Source of the DNA: Rhyacophila brunnea
Taxonomy: Eukaryota; Arthropoda; Insecta; Trichoptera; Rhyacophilidae
Direction: 5' to 3'
Length of the DNA: 64,000 nucleotides
Assembly (NCBI GenBank): GCA_022495005.1
Contig: JAGYXB010001076.1
Location: 124,001-188,000, forward strand
Position 1 is the stretch's first letter. The number at the start of each line of letters is the position of its first letter. Below the pieces are notes generated by a model. It did no database searches. It worked only from the letters and a program-made list of their open reading frames with translations, and was not told where the DNA came from. Positions 24,311-35,774 of the stretch are shown here, piece after piece. A program made the translations under genes and the position numbers.

Positions 24311-25266
24311 AATTATCATAGGATTAACAGAAAATTTTGTTTTAAAACCATTATAATTAAAATCTACCACGTAAATGCCAGTTCAATTAATAAAAAATTT
24401 TCATCAAATAATATTGTTTAATTAATCAGTTATGTATGTATTTAAGTACGTAATTTCAATATTTTAATAAGACTTTATTATTCAGCATTATTTCTTTCAC
24501 AAATACCATGTCAGTGACCTTACCACTTTGTTTGTGTCATGTTCAAACTGTGTATTTTCAATATAACCATCCCGTTTTTATGCAACAAAAAAAATCATAA
24601 TTGTTAGGGAAACACGAGTACATTTTTTGTGAACAATTTTTATTGATATATTATATACTTACTTACAAATAACTTCAATTTTAAATTATTTTTTAGTAAG
24701 AAATTCAATTACTTATTGATTTTTGCTTAAGGGCGGACGTGCTCAGCGTGGGTCAAAATGGAGCTTTTATTCTATTTTCAAAGCATGATCCTGGACATTC
24801 CTTAAATGTTGTAGACAATCTATTTATATAATTTTGAAGCCTTATTATCCTTTATATTTATTTTAAACATTTGATGACTGCATAAAGTATTTTTATTACA
24901 TAAAATAGTATTCTTATAAACCTCTCGCTCTAATGTTTTAGAATATTTCATATTTCAGTACATAACTGTGCAGTGAGTGGTGTTAAAATTTTTTACGTTT
25001 ATTAATTTTTAAACGCATTTATAAAACCATCAGTATAATTTATATCGACATTATTATAGTGAAATATTTACGATACAAAATTATATTGATAATCTCTGTG
25101 ATACCAAACACGGTTACGTACATGTTCAAACACGCGCGTTAACATGTTCTTACTCCCTACTTCAGTTTTAGTTTGTCGATTTTGGAACATTAATGTATAG
25201 AATATTAATAATTGATTCCTTAATTAGTGTATTGGCCTAACGGTATGTAATGTATTGGAATAACTA

Positions 25267-25506
25267 TTATAAATTGTTTTTTTTTATAATTCTATTTGCT
25301 TTTCTATTGATAGCATCTGATATATTATATTGAGCATTTCTTATATCCATCCACCGTGTTCGTCTAGGATCAACGGGTTCAGGCCATACACAATTATTCA
25401 TATAAAATCTTGTCAGCTGTGATTCCATTTTATGTATCCCAAAGCCGTCATCTTTAAAAATGTACCGCTCATGATTTGCCCATGAATAATACAAAGCCAC
25501 CCTCAA
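25267..25506 (-). CDS. unidentified ORF in the unit 2 intron
   Basis: Copy of the frame at 14365-14604, still fully open, with one amino-acid change (DGFGIHKM for DGFRIHKM). Function unknown. Conservation only reflects recent duplication unless a third-party homologue is found. Confidence 0.25.
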   Translation of the reverse strand: MRVALYYSWANHERYIFKDDGFGIHKMESQLTRFYMNNCVWPEPVDPRRTRWMDIRNAQYNISDAINRKANRIIKKNNL

Positions 25507-27081
25507 AGAATACAGTTCAGTATGAATTATCTTTTAGATTAACGTGCACAAAAATCAAATAATATTATTTTTGATTTAAAGCAACTTATAAAATATGCGG
25601 CAACCCTGTGACTTATGTATTGTGTGGCTTGTTGAACAATATCTAGTTACTAAATAATATTATGCGAGTCAAATAATGTTCCGAGAGAAACGAAATTTTG
25701 TAAAAAAATACACGAGCTCACCAACTATATCGGTCAATCCATCAGATTGTCTTTTTTGTTAATTATGCAAAATAATTATATTTCTCAAACGTCTGAAAAT
25801 AGGATAACATACATGAAACGTACTACGTGTTTTGGTAATATAGCGTCACTAATTCATTAATGAGTATTATTATTTATAGTATTAAATGAATGTTGTATTA
25901 TAATAAAAACTTATTTTTATTGAGCAGTATAATATATTATTTTGCGAGAAAAAATCATCCAAAATTGGCTAATCAAACTAAAAATATGGCTTTAAAATCT
26001 TTATTTTTCTGATATTAAAAAAAATACGTGGGTTAATCAATGAAATGTTATTCTACCATACAATCTATACCTCCAAAACTATTATTAAGTTCTACAGCCA
26101 TTGTGGCGTGAGAGTCATTTTGGCCAATTTCAAAAACAGGACCGACTATTTGTCATTTATTTTTGAAAGTAAACGCGATTCGTAAAATTTAAACGACACT
26201 AATAGTTGCATTAGAATACTACTTATCAGATTTCAAATAAATAAAGAGTTAATAATTGTCTATCAATTCGTTTTAACCATGCTTGGTATTTCCACATTTC
26301 CGAGAAGACAGGAAAGAACGGGTCCAATGGCCCTAAACCTTATTTTACTCTATTATCAAATTGGCTTCACAGCAAAACTAACCTAAGGCTATTGTAACCG
26401 CCAACATCCTGTCTGAAATCGAAAATTTACTTAGGCTTCTGCACCATTTATCTGCTATGAACTTTACAATCCATGTAGGTAGTACGGTTGGATCCGCATT
26501 AAAATGAATGTTTCTTCAAGCAATGTATATAATAAAAAAAATGTCTTACTAAAACCATTTCGAATTATTATTTATTACCATTGTAAAGACTAAATAATGA
26601 GTAAAATTGGATAATGAATCATTAATAAAAACAAGGTCTCATTTATAGAATCATGAATTTAACTTTGAAGTTGATTCATTCAACTTGTTTACCAGAAACC
26701 TAACCCAACTGCGTACGCTGCAAACATACCCACTGTGTGTATAGCATGCATAAGTTGGGATTAAATCTAGCTAGGTTGCATATCTAACTGCAGAGAAATC
26801 CAAATCTGCAGGAGACTCTCTGCCATCCATCGAGCTGATAGAATCGCCGGCGATTTGATGTTTACCGGGTGTGTGTGTTGATAACTTCTGTTTGAATATC
26901 TCTATACTTTCCGTCTTGTGTTCTTCATCAAAATTATATCAAAAGTTAAAATGAAGAACAATCCACTGTGAGACCTGAAGTAGGTATCAACCTACTTATA
27001 TCTAGATATTTTATTGATCACTATTCGACAACGCAAATTGAATACCTATGCTAAAAAAATATATTAAATTTTTAGTCTTAC

Positions 27082-27136
27082 CATCTGTTCGTCTGCTTCA
27101 ACGGACGGTACTTCGAGACGTTGTTTCTTAGTGGTC
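27082..27136 (-). CDS. alpha-kleisin exon a, unit 2 copy
   Basis: Identical in coding content, splice sites and phase to exon a1. Confidence 0.6.
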
Positions 27137-29374
27137 CTGAAACATTTTACACATTGTTGTAGTCTAGGTACGTTTCTTTTCAATATCAATAAAGGTATAA
27201 CTACCAGTGGTGAAAACTCCATAGGCACTAAATAATTAGGTAGGTGTTTAAAAAAAACATACATGAGATTACGCTAGTGTGAATTGATTTATTATTCCCT
27301 CTGTTTGATGTTGAAAACCTTCTAAAACGCTTAATAAAGCTTAAATGTATGAAGTTGAAGCAAAAAAAGGACCACTTAATTAGCTGCAGGTGACTGCATT
27401 GCGAGCTCATTTGAAGAGAATTTCACACTTGTACTGTGAAATTTATTTGCCAATTTGCAGAGCTTGTAAAGAGACAATCCGTCACGATAAGTGTAGATCA
27501 GGGAACTCAGAAATAATGGGAACTGAAATACACAACGGGTAAGGCGATAGCAGTTAACCGACTCGAGTAAGGAAGAATCCGGGTTAAACTTACACACGTG
27601 TTAAGAACACGTTTTACGTCGAATACTAAAAACTGCTCTCGGTTTATGCATTTACGCTCATTTAATGTTGGTGTATTACACACACTATTGCACGTGCATA
27701 ATGTGTGCTTAATTTTCGTAGGATACTCACACATTCGAAAGCCTGCTTCACCATGCGGCGTATTGAATATTGCCCATCGGTATTCTATTTATTATCCGTT
27801 CTGTGGTGTAGATAGATAAGCAAGACCGTTTATAACTGCGTTATTCAAGCGTTTACTAAATAATTTCAAATGTCAAACAGAAATAACGTATCAGGCTCCT
27901 TTTATTTACAGTCCAATACGGTGCAATGCACATTCACATTCGACTCGACGCTATTGTCCCAACTCAGAAATGTCAACGAAGCACACAAACGAGACTTAAT
28001 CCACAGTATCGAAACGTCAAACTCAACGAAACAATGGCACTTAATAATAATATTAGAAATATAGAGTATATTTTTCAATTAGACAGTGTTTTAATTATTG
28101 GAAGGATATTTCTTAACCTGAAATGTCATTTAATTATGATTTAAATCCCTATGGATACTGTATGTGGCCACAGTGACTTTTTGAACTTTTTGATAGTATA
28201 GCGACTTACATGCTGAGAACAAATGATTTTTCCAAACAACAGCGTTGCATCTCAACATTAAGTCATATATCATGTTTTGTGAATGTCAACAAATTACATT
28301 GACCAAATCAACGTGCAGTCATGGTGAACTGAGCGATTAGCTCCGCACTTTGAGAAATAAGAAAACATCCTTCAGTTTATTCTGAAGTTAAGCCGAATAT
28401 GAAAGAAAAAAATATTAAAATCACTGTCTAAGTGTGTATTGTTATTCTTTTCATTTCTATAAATTTTTGTGTTATTAGTTATATATTATTAAAGGACTAC
28501 GAAAATAATTACTTTTTTGGCTTAATTGTCACTGAGTCAAACTGAGATACGTCAGCTGAAAAAAAAAATCATACATTAGTAATCCAATTAGTACTAGCAT
28601 GGTTATGCGTAAGCATCGCATGCATGCCTGCGTGTGTGTGTATTATGGCATATAAAAGGTATAGAATGGGTATAGAATATATAATGTTACTTTACGGCTC
28701 ACTTGATATTCAAAAACATGTTATCAATAATGAAGAATGACTTTTCACATTTGTTAGTAGAGCTCATAACCTTGTGTCGGTCGTACAACAATATTATTAT
28801 GTAACAACACGCGTGAATTCCCGTTTCTTCTTTCATCACATTTTTCCCAGATTCTTTTCAACGATTAAAATCAAAAATGTGAATGTGTTGTATGCTGCAG
28901 TGTAAGGGTGGAAGCTAGGGGATGTATCTTCCATACAGCGATCGTGACCACTTAATACATCAGAAATACTCAGTCATGATAATAGATGACACCGATGACA
29001 GTACAGTACAAGGCCAGTTCAATGACCAATCAGAGCTCACTCATGGCCCAGCCAATCAACACTCGAGCTGCGAGACTATTTGTCACTGATGTCATGTCAT
29101 TATTTTCAAATTTCATGTCAATTCTACATGTTATTTTCAAAACAAAAACAATCGTGCAATATTATTCGAGTGGACTGACATTGATGTAAATAAAATAAAA
29201 TATAGTATAATATTATCTTATAGTGTCAGAATAATATTGATATTCGGTATTTTTAAACCGTACTGATAAAAATGTTTTACAATTCGTACAGCTGATAATA
29301 AAATAAATTAATGGGCAGTCTACTTTTATTATATTATGTTTATATACACTTGTACATATACACAGATAGAGTAG
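27137..29374. other. unit 2, region upstream of exon a2
   Basis: Intronic sequence shared by the three units. The uninterrupted ATAT target at 28679-28682 is the empty site of the unit 1 transposon. A candidate exon copy lies at 27486-27522. No other gene seen. Confidence 0.5.
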
Positions 29375-29716
29375 CAATTAGTTTAACACTTCAGCTCAGC
29401 AAAAGATACCAGATTCTGCTTTTGCAAGTTTATGCGCACACTCAAAACTCACCTGATGAAGAAGTGGATGAGGTATATGAAGAAATCAGTACGTTGAAAA
29501 ATAAATGGAAATGTCACTTCACTATCATCATGGGGGACTTTAATGCACGAATCGGATCTCAACACCAGGATGATGTAGCGGTCGGGCACTTCGGACATGG
29601 CATCAGGGATGGCCGAGGAGACATGTTAGTGGAGTTTGCGGAAAACCACAATCTCTAAATCATGAACTCATTCTTCAAAAAGAACCCTTCTCGAAAATGG
29701 ACATGGCGAAGCCCAG
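29375..29716 (+). mobile_element. LINE endonuclease fragment ending at the unit 2/3 junction
   Basis: Second copy of the LINE fragment. It ends at the same base and is fused to the same SINE tail as at 21217/21218. A TAA interrupts the frame after AENHNL (about 29656), where the other two units read AENHNLYIM. Confidence 0.85.
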
Positions 29717-29896
29717 CATGTTGTTTTTCGACGTGGCTAACATCCATTTCACGTAAATGCAAAAATCAATTATGATCGCCTATATTTACAATTAACGTCC
29801 ACTTACTGACCTACAATAATTCATATCCAGTGTGCAAAGTGGAAAGGATCAATGGAACGCTAGGATACGAGAGACTGAGCATGACAGAGGGCATAC

Positions 29897-30113
29897 CTGC
29901 GCCTGCGATTGCACTGCGAGTCCTCTCGGTGGTGGTTTCCAGCATGTCATCGATGGGGTGGTCGGTGATGATTTCCAGCAGGTGGTCGGTGGGCCTATTA
30001 AGCAACGTGGTGTTGAAAGTGCTGCCCTCCATCATGGAGCGGGGATCGCCTCGCATCTCCTCCACTGTAGCGTTAAATGCAAACGGTGGGTCGTTCTCAT
30101 CGCCGAATCCATA
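29897..30113 (-). CDS. alpha-kleisin exon c, unit 3 copy
   Basis: Length and splice phases as exon c1, with a few substitutions (for example SMMEGSTF for SLMEGSTF, and RGDPRS for RDDPRS). Open throughout. Confidence 0.65.
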
Positions 30114-30319
30114 CTACGGCAAAAGAATATATGGAATAGTGAACGACTACTAAGATTAATGTTTAAATTAGCCACAACTTTGCATTTGCATTGTGGATTT
30201 ATTCATAGCAAATTCGCATCTTCTGCATCTGTCACAATATTAGGTTCAGGCAGTTATTTCATTAGGTACCATTAAATTTAATGGTTAGTATTGTGTTTAG
30301 AGTGCTGTGAAGAGCTTAC

Positions 30320-30406
30320 ATTAGTAATGATGACAGGCATTGGGGGTGGGGAGTCCGTCAGGGTGATGTTGCTGGCGGTCTCCATGTCACTCATCAACAA
30401 CGTCGC
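30320..30406 (-). CDS. alpha-kleisin exon b, unit 3 copy, one repeat
   Basis: An 87-base exon, phase 0 on both sides. It is exactly 117 bases (three 39-base repeats) shorter than the other two copies and holds a single ITLTDSPPPMPVI unit. Splice sites match, and the last codon before the donor is AAT (Asn) instead of GAT (Asp). Confidence 0.65.
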
Positions 30407-33400
30407 CTGAAAATAAGAAAAAAAAATCAGTTAAATATTCAACACGACAAACATAAATGATGAAGACAACTTTTTTTGTTTGGCAGAACCCTTGGAACAT
30501 TTTCTAGAATCTCGAGGAACCCCTACTTGGCAGCAGTAGACAATGAGTGACATACCCCTTACTATTTTTAGTCTATAAATGTAAATGTATCAGCCCTGCA
30601 GGCAAACATTTTTTTGGGTTGCTATTGGGCAGGATAGTAAACATACACCTAACAATAAATCATTACTGGTGAGTAATTTTATTATAATGTCATCATGCAA
30701 AATTGCTTCGATGAAAATAAAATGAAAAGTGCTCGTGGATTCCTCAATGTTTAATTTAAATTTAAAAATAGGCTACGTTAAGGCTGTTGGATTAATATCC
30801 CAATTTCAATTGCGACGACGTAACCGCCAGGACAGTGATAATAATAGCAGCATAAAAAATTCAGTCAGAAACAAAAAATGACACATGCATGTGCTAAACA
30901 GCTAGCCTACCTTGGCTTTTCAAGGGTTGGCACATGTTATGTTCTTAATTAGTCAATATTTGTTTTTTAATTCATCGATAATGTTAATCTACCTAGATAC
31001 ATACCTACTTTTATCTTTGAAATAGTTAAAATGTAGGATTATAGATCATTGCTTTCTAATCAATCAATAATGTATACATACCATAATTAGACGCTTATTT
31101 TTTTTAATGCTAAATAATTAAATGTTGGTAATGTATAAATAGGTACTACTTTCAATTTTCAAAATTCCACATATGTAGTTAAAAATGTTTGTAAACATTT
31201 TTTTCTCTTCAATAATAGAGTTATTTATGTTGACCGCTGTTTTGGGCCATAAACCTGTTATCAGAACGACACTGAGATTACTAACTAAAGTGATCTTAGT
31301 GTCTTTCTGAATATGGGTTCTTGGCCCGTAACAGCTTTCAATATAAATAACTCAATTATCATAGGATTAACAGAAAATTTTGTTTTAAAACCATTATAAT
31401 TAATATCTACCACGTAAATGCCAGTTCAATTAATAAAAAATTTTCATCAAATTATATTGTTTAATTAATCAGTTATGTATGTATTTAAGTACGTAATTTC
31501 AATATTTTAATAAGACTTTATTATTCAGCATTATTTCTTTCACAAATACCATGTCAGTGACCTTACCACTTTGTTTGTGTCATGTTCAAACTGTGTATTT
31601 TCAATATAACCATCCCGTTTTTATGCAACAAAAAAATCATAATTGTTAGGGAAACACGAGTACATTTTTTGTGAACAATTTTTATTGATATATTGTATAC
31701 TTACTTACATATAACTTCAATTTTAAATTATTTTTTTAGTAAGAAATTCAATTATTTATTATTCAATTATTTTGACAGCCCTGTTTTCTGATCAGCGGAC
31801 ACGTGCAGGTGTTAATCAAATAATAATGTAAGATTGTCGACAATAATTATAATGTAGTAGGTCGACAATAATAATAATAATGTTTTTTTTAAATAAAATC
31901 TCCGATGATTAGTGATTTTTGCCAAAAGATCGATTTAAATTAACGTGCATACGACGCCGAGGTCCATCTTATACTAAATTATATTTGAATACCGAGCTCT
32001 TCAGCCCTCCCTTAAGGGCGGACGTGCTCAGCGTGGGTCAAAATTGAGCTTTTATTCTATTTTCAAAGCATGATCCTGGACATTCCTTAAATGTTGTAGA
32101 TAATCTATTTATATAATTTTGAAGCCTTATTATCCTTTATATTTATTTTAAATATTTGATGACTGCATAAAGTATTTTTATTACATAAAATAGTATTCTT
32201 TTAAACCTCTCGCTCTAATGTTTTAGAATATTTCATATTTCAGTACATAACTGTGCAGTGAGTGGTGTTAAAATTTTTTACGTTTATTAATTTTTTTATA
32301 TCGATATTATATATATTTATATTTATTTATATCGACATTATTATAGTGAAATATTTACGATAAAAAATTATATTGATAATCTCTGTGATACCAAACACGG
32401 TTAGGTACATGTTCAAACACGCGCGTTAACATGTTCTTACTCCCTACTTCAGTTTTAGTTTGTCGATTTTGGAACATTAATGTATAGAATATTAATAATT
32501 GATTCCTTAATTAGTGTATTGGCTTAACGGTATGTAATGTAATAGAATAACTATTATAAATTGTTTTTTTTTATAATTTTATTTGCTTATCTATTGATAG
32601 CATTTGATATATTATATTGAGCCTTTCTTATATCCATCGACCGTGTTCGTCTAGGATCAACGGGTTCAGGCCATACACAATTATTCATATAAAATCTTGT
32701 CAGCTGTGATTCCATTTTATGTATCCGAAAGCCGTCATCTTAAAAAATGTACCGCTCATGATTTGCCCATGAATAATACAAAGCCACCCTCAAAGAATAC
32801 AGTTTAGTATGAATTATCTTTTAGATTAACGTGCACAAAAATCTAATAATATTATTTTTGATTTAAAGCAACTTATAAAATATGCGGCAACCCTGTGACT
32901 TATGTATTGTGTGGCTTATTGAACAATATGTAGGTACTAAATATTATGGGAGTCAAATAATGTTCCGAGAGAAACGAAATTTTGTAAAAAAAATACACGA
33001 GCTCACCAACTATATCGGTCAATCCATCAGATTGTCTTTTTTTGTTAATTTTGCAAAATAATTATATTTCTTAAACGTCTGAAAATAGGATAACACACAT
33101 GAAACGTACAACGTGTTTTGGTAATATAGCGTCACTAATTCATTAATGAGTATTATTATTTATAGTATTAAATGAATGTTGTATTATAATAAAAACTTAT
33201 TTTTATTGAGCAGTATAATATATTATTTTGCGAGAAAAAATCATCCAAAATTGGCTAATTTATGCTCAAACTAAAAATATGGCTTTGAAATCTTTATTTT
33301 TCTGATATTAAAAAAAATACATGGGTTAATCAATGAAATGTATTATAGCCTACTTATTTCTAGATATTTTATTGATCACTACTCGACAACGCAAATTGAA

Positions 33401-33439
33401 TACCTATGCTAAAAAAATATATTAAATTTTTACTCTTAC
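30407..33439. other. unit 3 intron between exons b3 and a3
   Basis: Diverged version of the units 1 and 2 intron, with the foldback element at 31218-31353, private sequence at 31756-32014 and a deletion near 33341. The unidentified frame of the other units is broken here by an in-frame stop near 32741-32746. Confidence 0.6.
31218..31353. mobile_element. foldback MITE, unit 3 copy
   Basis: Copy of the hairpin element at 13274-13409, carried by the duplication. Confidence 0.75.
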
Positions 33440-33530
33440 CATCTGGTCGTCGGTTAGAATGTCATCTTCAACAGACGACGGTATTTCCGCTTCAACGGAC
33501 GGTACTTCGAGACGTTGTTTCTTAGTGGTC
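33440..33530 (-). CDS. alpha-kleisin exon a, unit 3 copy, 36 bases longer
   Basis: A 91-base exon with the same acceptor, donor and phases as a1 and a2. It has 12 additional codons (EIPSSVEDDILTDD region) before the final QM. The difference is a multiple of three. Unit 3 may preserve the ancestral length, with the others having lost it. It is the first cassette exon met by a transcript coming from the N-terminal exons. Confidence 0.65.
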
Positions 33531-35774
33531 CTGAAACATTTTACACATTGTTGTAGTCTAGGTACGTTTCTTTTCAATATCAATAAAGGTATAACTACCA
33601 GTGGTGAAAACTCCATAGGCACTAAATAATTAGGTAGGTGTTTAAAAAAAACATACATGAGATTACGCTAGTGTGAATTGATTTATTATTCCCTCTGTTT
33701 GATGTTGAAAACCTTCTAAAACGCTTAATAAAGCTTAAATGTATGAAGTTGAAGCAAAAAAAGGACCTCTTAATTAGCTGCAGGTGACTGCATTGCGAGC
33801 TCATTTGAGGAGAATTTCACACTTTGTACTGTGAAATTTATTTGCCAATTTGCAGAGTTTGTAAAGAGACAATCCGTCACGATAAGTGTAGATCAGGGAA
33901 CTCAGAAATAATGGGAACTGAAATACACAACGGGTAAGGCGATAGCAGTTAACCGACTCGAGTAAGGAAGAATCCGGGTTAAACTTACACACGTGTTAAA
34001 AACACGTTTTACGTCGAATACTAAAACTGCTCTCGGTTTATGCATTTATGCTCATTTAATTTTGGTGTATTACACACACTATTGCACGTGCATAATGCGT
34101 GCTTAATTTTCGTAGGAAACTCACACATTCGAAAGCCTGCTTCACCATGTGGCGTTTTGAATATTGCCCATCGTTATTCTATATATTATCCGTTCTGTGG
34201 TGTAGATAGATAAGCAAGACCGTTTATAACTGCGTGATTCAAGCGTTTACTAAATAATTTCAAATGTCAAACAGAAATAACGTATCAGGCTCCTTTTATT
34301 TACAGTCCAATACGGTGCAATGCACATTCACATTCGACTCGACGCTATTGTCCCAACTCAGAAATGTCAACGAAGCACACAAACGAGACTTAATCCACAG
34401 TATCGAAACGTCAAACTCAACGAAACAATGGCACTTAATAATAATATTAGAAATATAGAGTATATTTTTCAATTAGACAGTGTTTTAATTATTGGAATGA
34501 TGTTTCTTAACCTGAAATGTCATTTAATTATGATTTAAATCCCTCTGGATACTGTATGTGGCCACAGTGACTTTTTGAACTTTTTGATAGTATAGCGACT
34601 CACATGCTGAGAACAAATGATTTTTCCAAACAACAGCGTTGCATCTCAACATTAAGTCATATATCATGTTTTGTGAATGTCAACAAATTACATTGACCAA
34701 ATCAACGTGCAGTCATGGTGAACTGAGCGATTAGCTCCGCACTTTGAGAAATAAGAAAACATCCTTCAGTTTATTCTGAAGCTTAGCCGAATATGAAAGA
34801 AAAAAATATTAAAATCACTGTCTATGTGTGTATTGTTATTCTTTTCATTTCTATAAATTTTTGTGTTATTAGTTATATATTATTTAGGACTACGAAAATA
34901 ATTACTTTTTTTGTTTGATTGCGTTCACCCCTTTCATCGAGTCAAACTCAGATACGTCAGCTGAAAAAAAAAATCATACATTAGTAATCCAATTAGTACT
35001 AGCATGGTTATGCGTAAGCATCGCATGCATGCCTGCGTGTGTGTGTATTATGGCATATAAAAGGTATAGAATGGGTATAGAATATATAATGTTACTTTAC
35101 GGCTCACTTGATATTCAAAAACATGTTATCAATAATGAAGAATGAATTTTCACATTTGTTAGTAGAGCTCATAACCTTGTGTCGGTCGTACAACAATATT
35201 ATTATGTAACAACACGCGTGAATTCCCGTTTCTTCTTTCATCACATTTTTCCCAGATTCTTTTCAATGATTAAAATCAAAAATGTGAATGTATTGTATGC
35301 TGCAGTGTAAGAGTGGAAGCTATGGGATGTATCTTCCATACAGCGATCGTGACCACTTAATACATCAGAAATACTCAGTCATGATAATAGATGACACCGA
35401 TGACAGTACAGTACAAGGCCAGTTCAATGACCAATCAGAGCTCACTCATGGCCCAGCCAATCAACACTCGAGCTGCGAGACTATTTGTCACTGATGTCAT
35501 GTCATTATTTTCAAATTTCATGTCAATTCTACATGTTATTTTCAAAACAAAAACAATCGTGCAATATTATTCGAGTGGACTGACATTGATGTAAATAAAA
35601 TAAAATATAGTATAATATTATCTTATAGTGTCAGAATAATATTGATATTCGGTATTTTTAAACCGTACTGATAAAAAGGTTTTACAATTCGTACAGCTGA
35701 TAATAAAATAAATTAATGGGTAGTCTAATTTTATTATATTATGTTTATATACACTTGTACATATACACAGATAG
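33531..35774. other. unit 3, region upstream of exon a3
   Basis: Intronic DNA shared with units 1 and 2. Near 34930-34975 a minus-strand polypyrimidine tract and CAG precede a short open stretch (ADVSEFDSMKG), which I cannot place with confidence. Empty site ATAT at 35084-35087. Confidence 0.5.
33881..33917 (-). CDS. candidate 37-base kleisin exon upstream of exon a
   Basis: After a good TTTCAG acceptor there is a frame coding PIISEFPDLHL, followed by a weak donor GTGACG. Taken as an exon it is phase 1 in and phase 2 out, which is what exon a requires on entry and what the N-terminal exon at 37262-37389 leaves. Kleisins carry an LPEEF-like acidic motif after the N-terminal domain, so the peptide is plausible. 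Copies lie at 16584-16620 and 27486-27522. The weak donor and tiny size keep this speculative. Confidence 0.25.

Larger units (their letters stand above)
23364..27081. other. unit 2 intron between exons b2 and a2
   Basis: Nearly identical to the unit 1 intron, including the foldback element at 24175-24310 and the unidentified frame at 25267-25506. Nothing else recognised. Confidence 0.6.
21218..29716 (-). repeat. tandem unit 2 of the kleisin cassette
   Basis: Second unit, about 8.5 kb. It has the same start and end points as unit 1 and carries exons c2, b2 and a2. It contains a private mariner insertion and lacks the 2.4-kb transposon. Confidence 0.9.
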
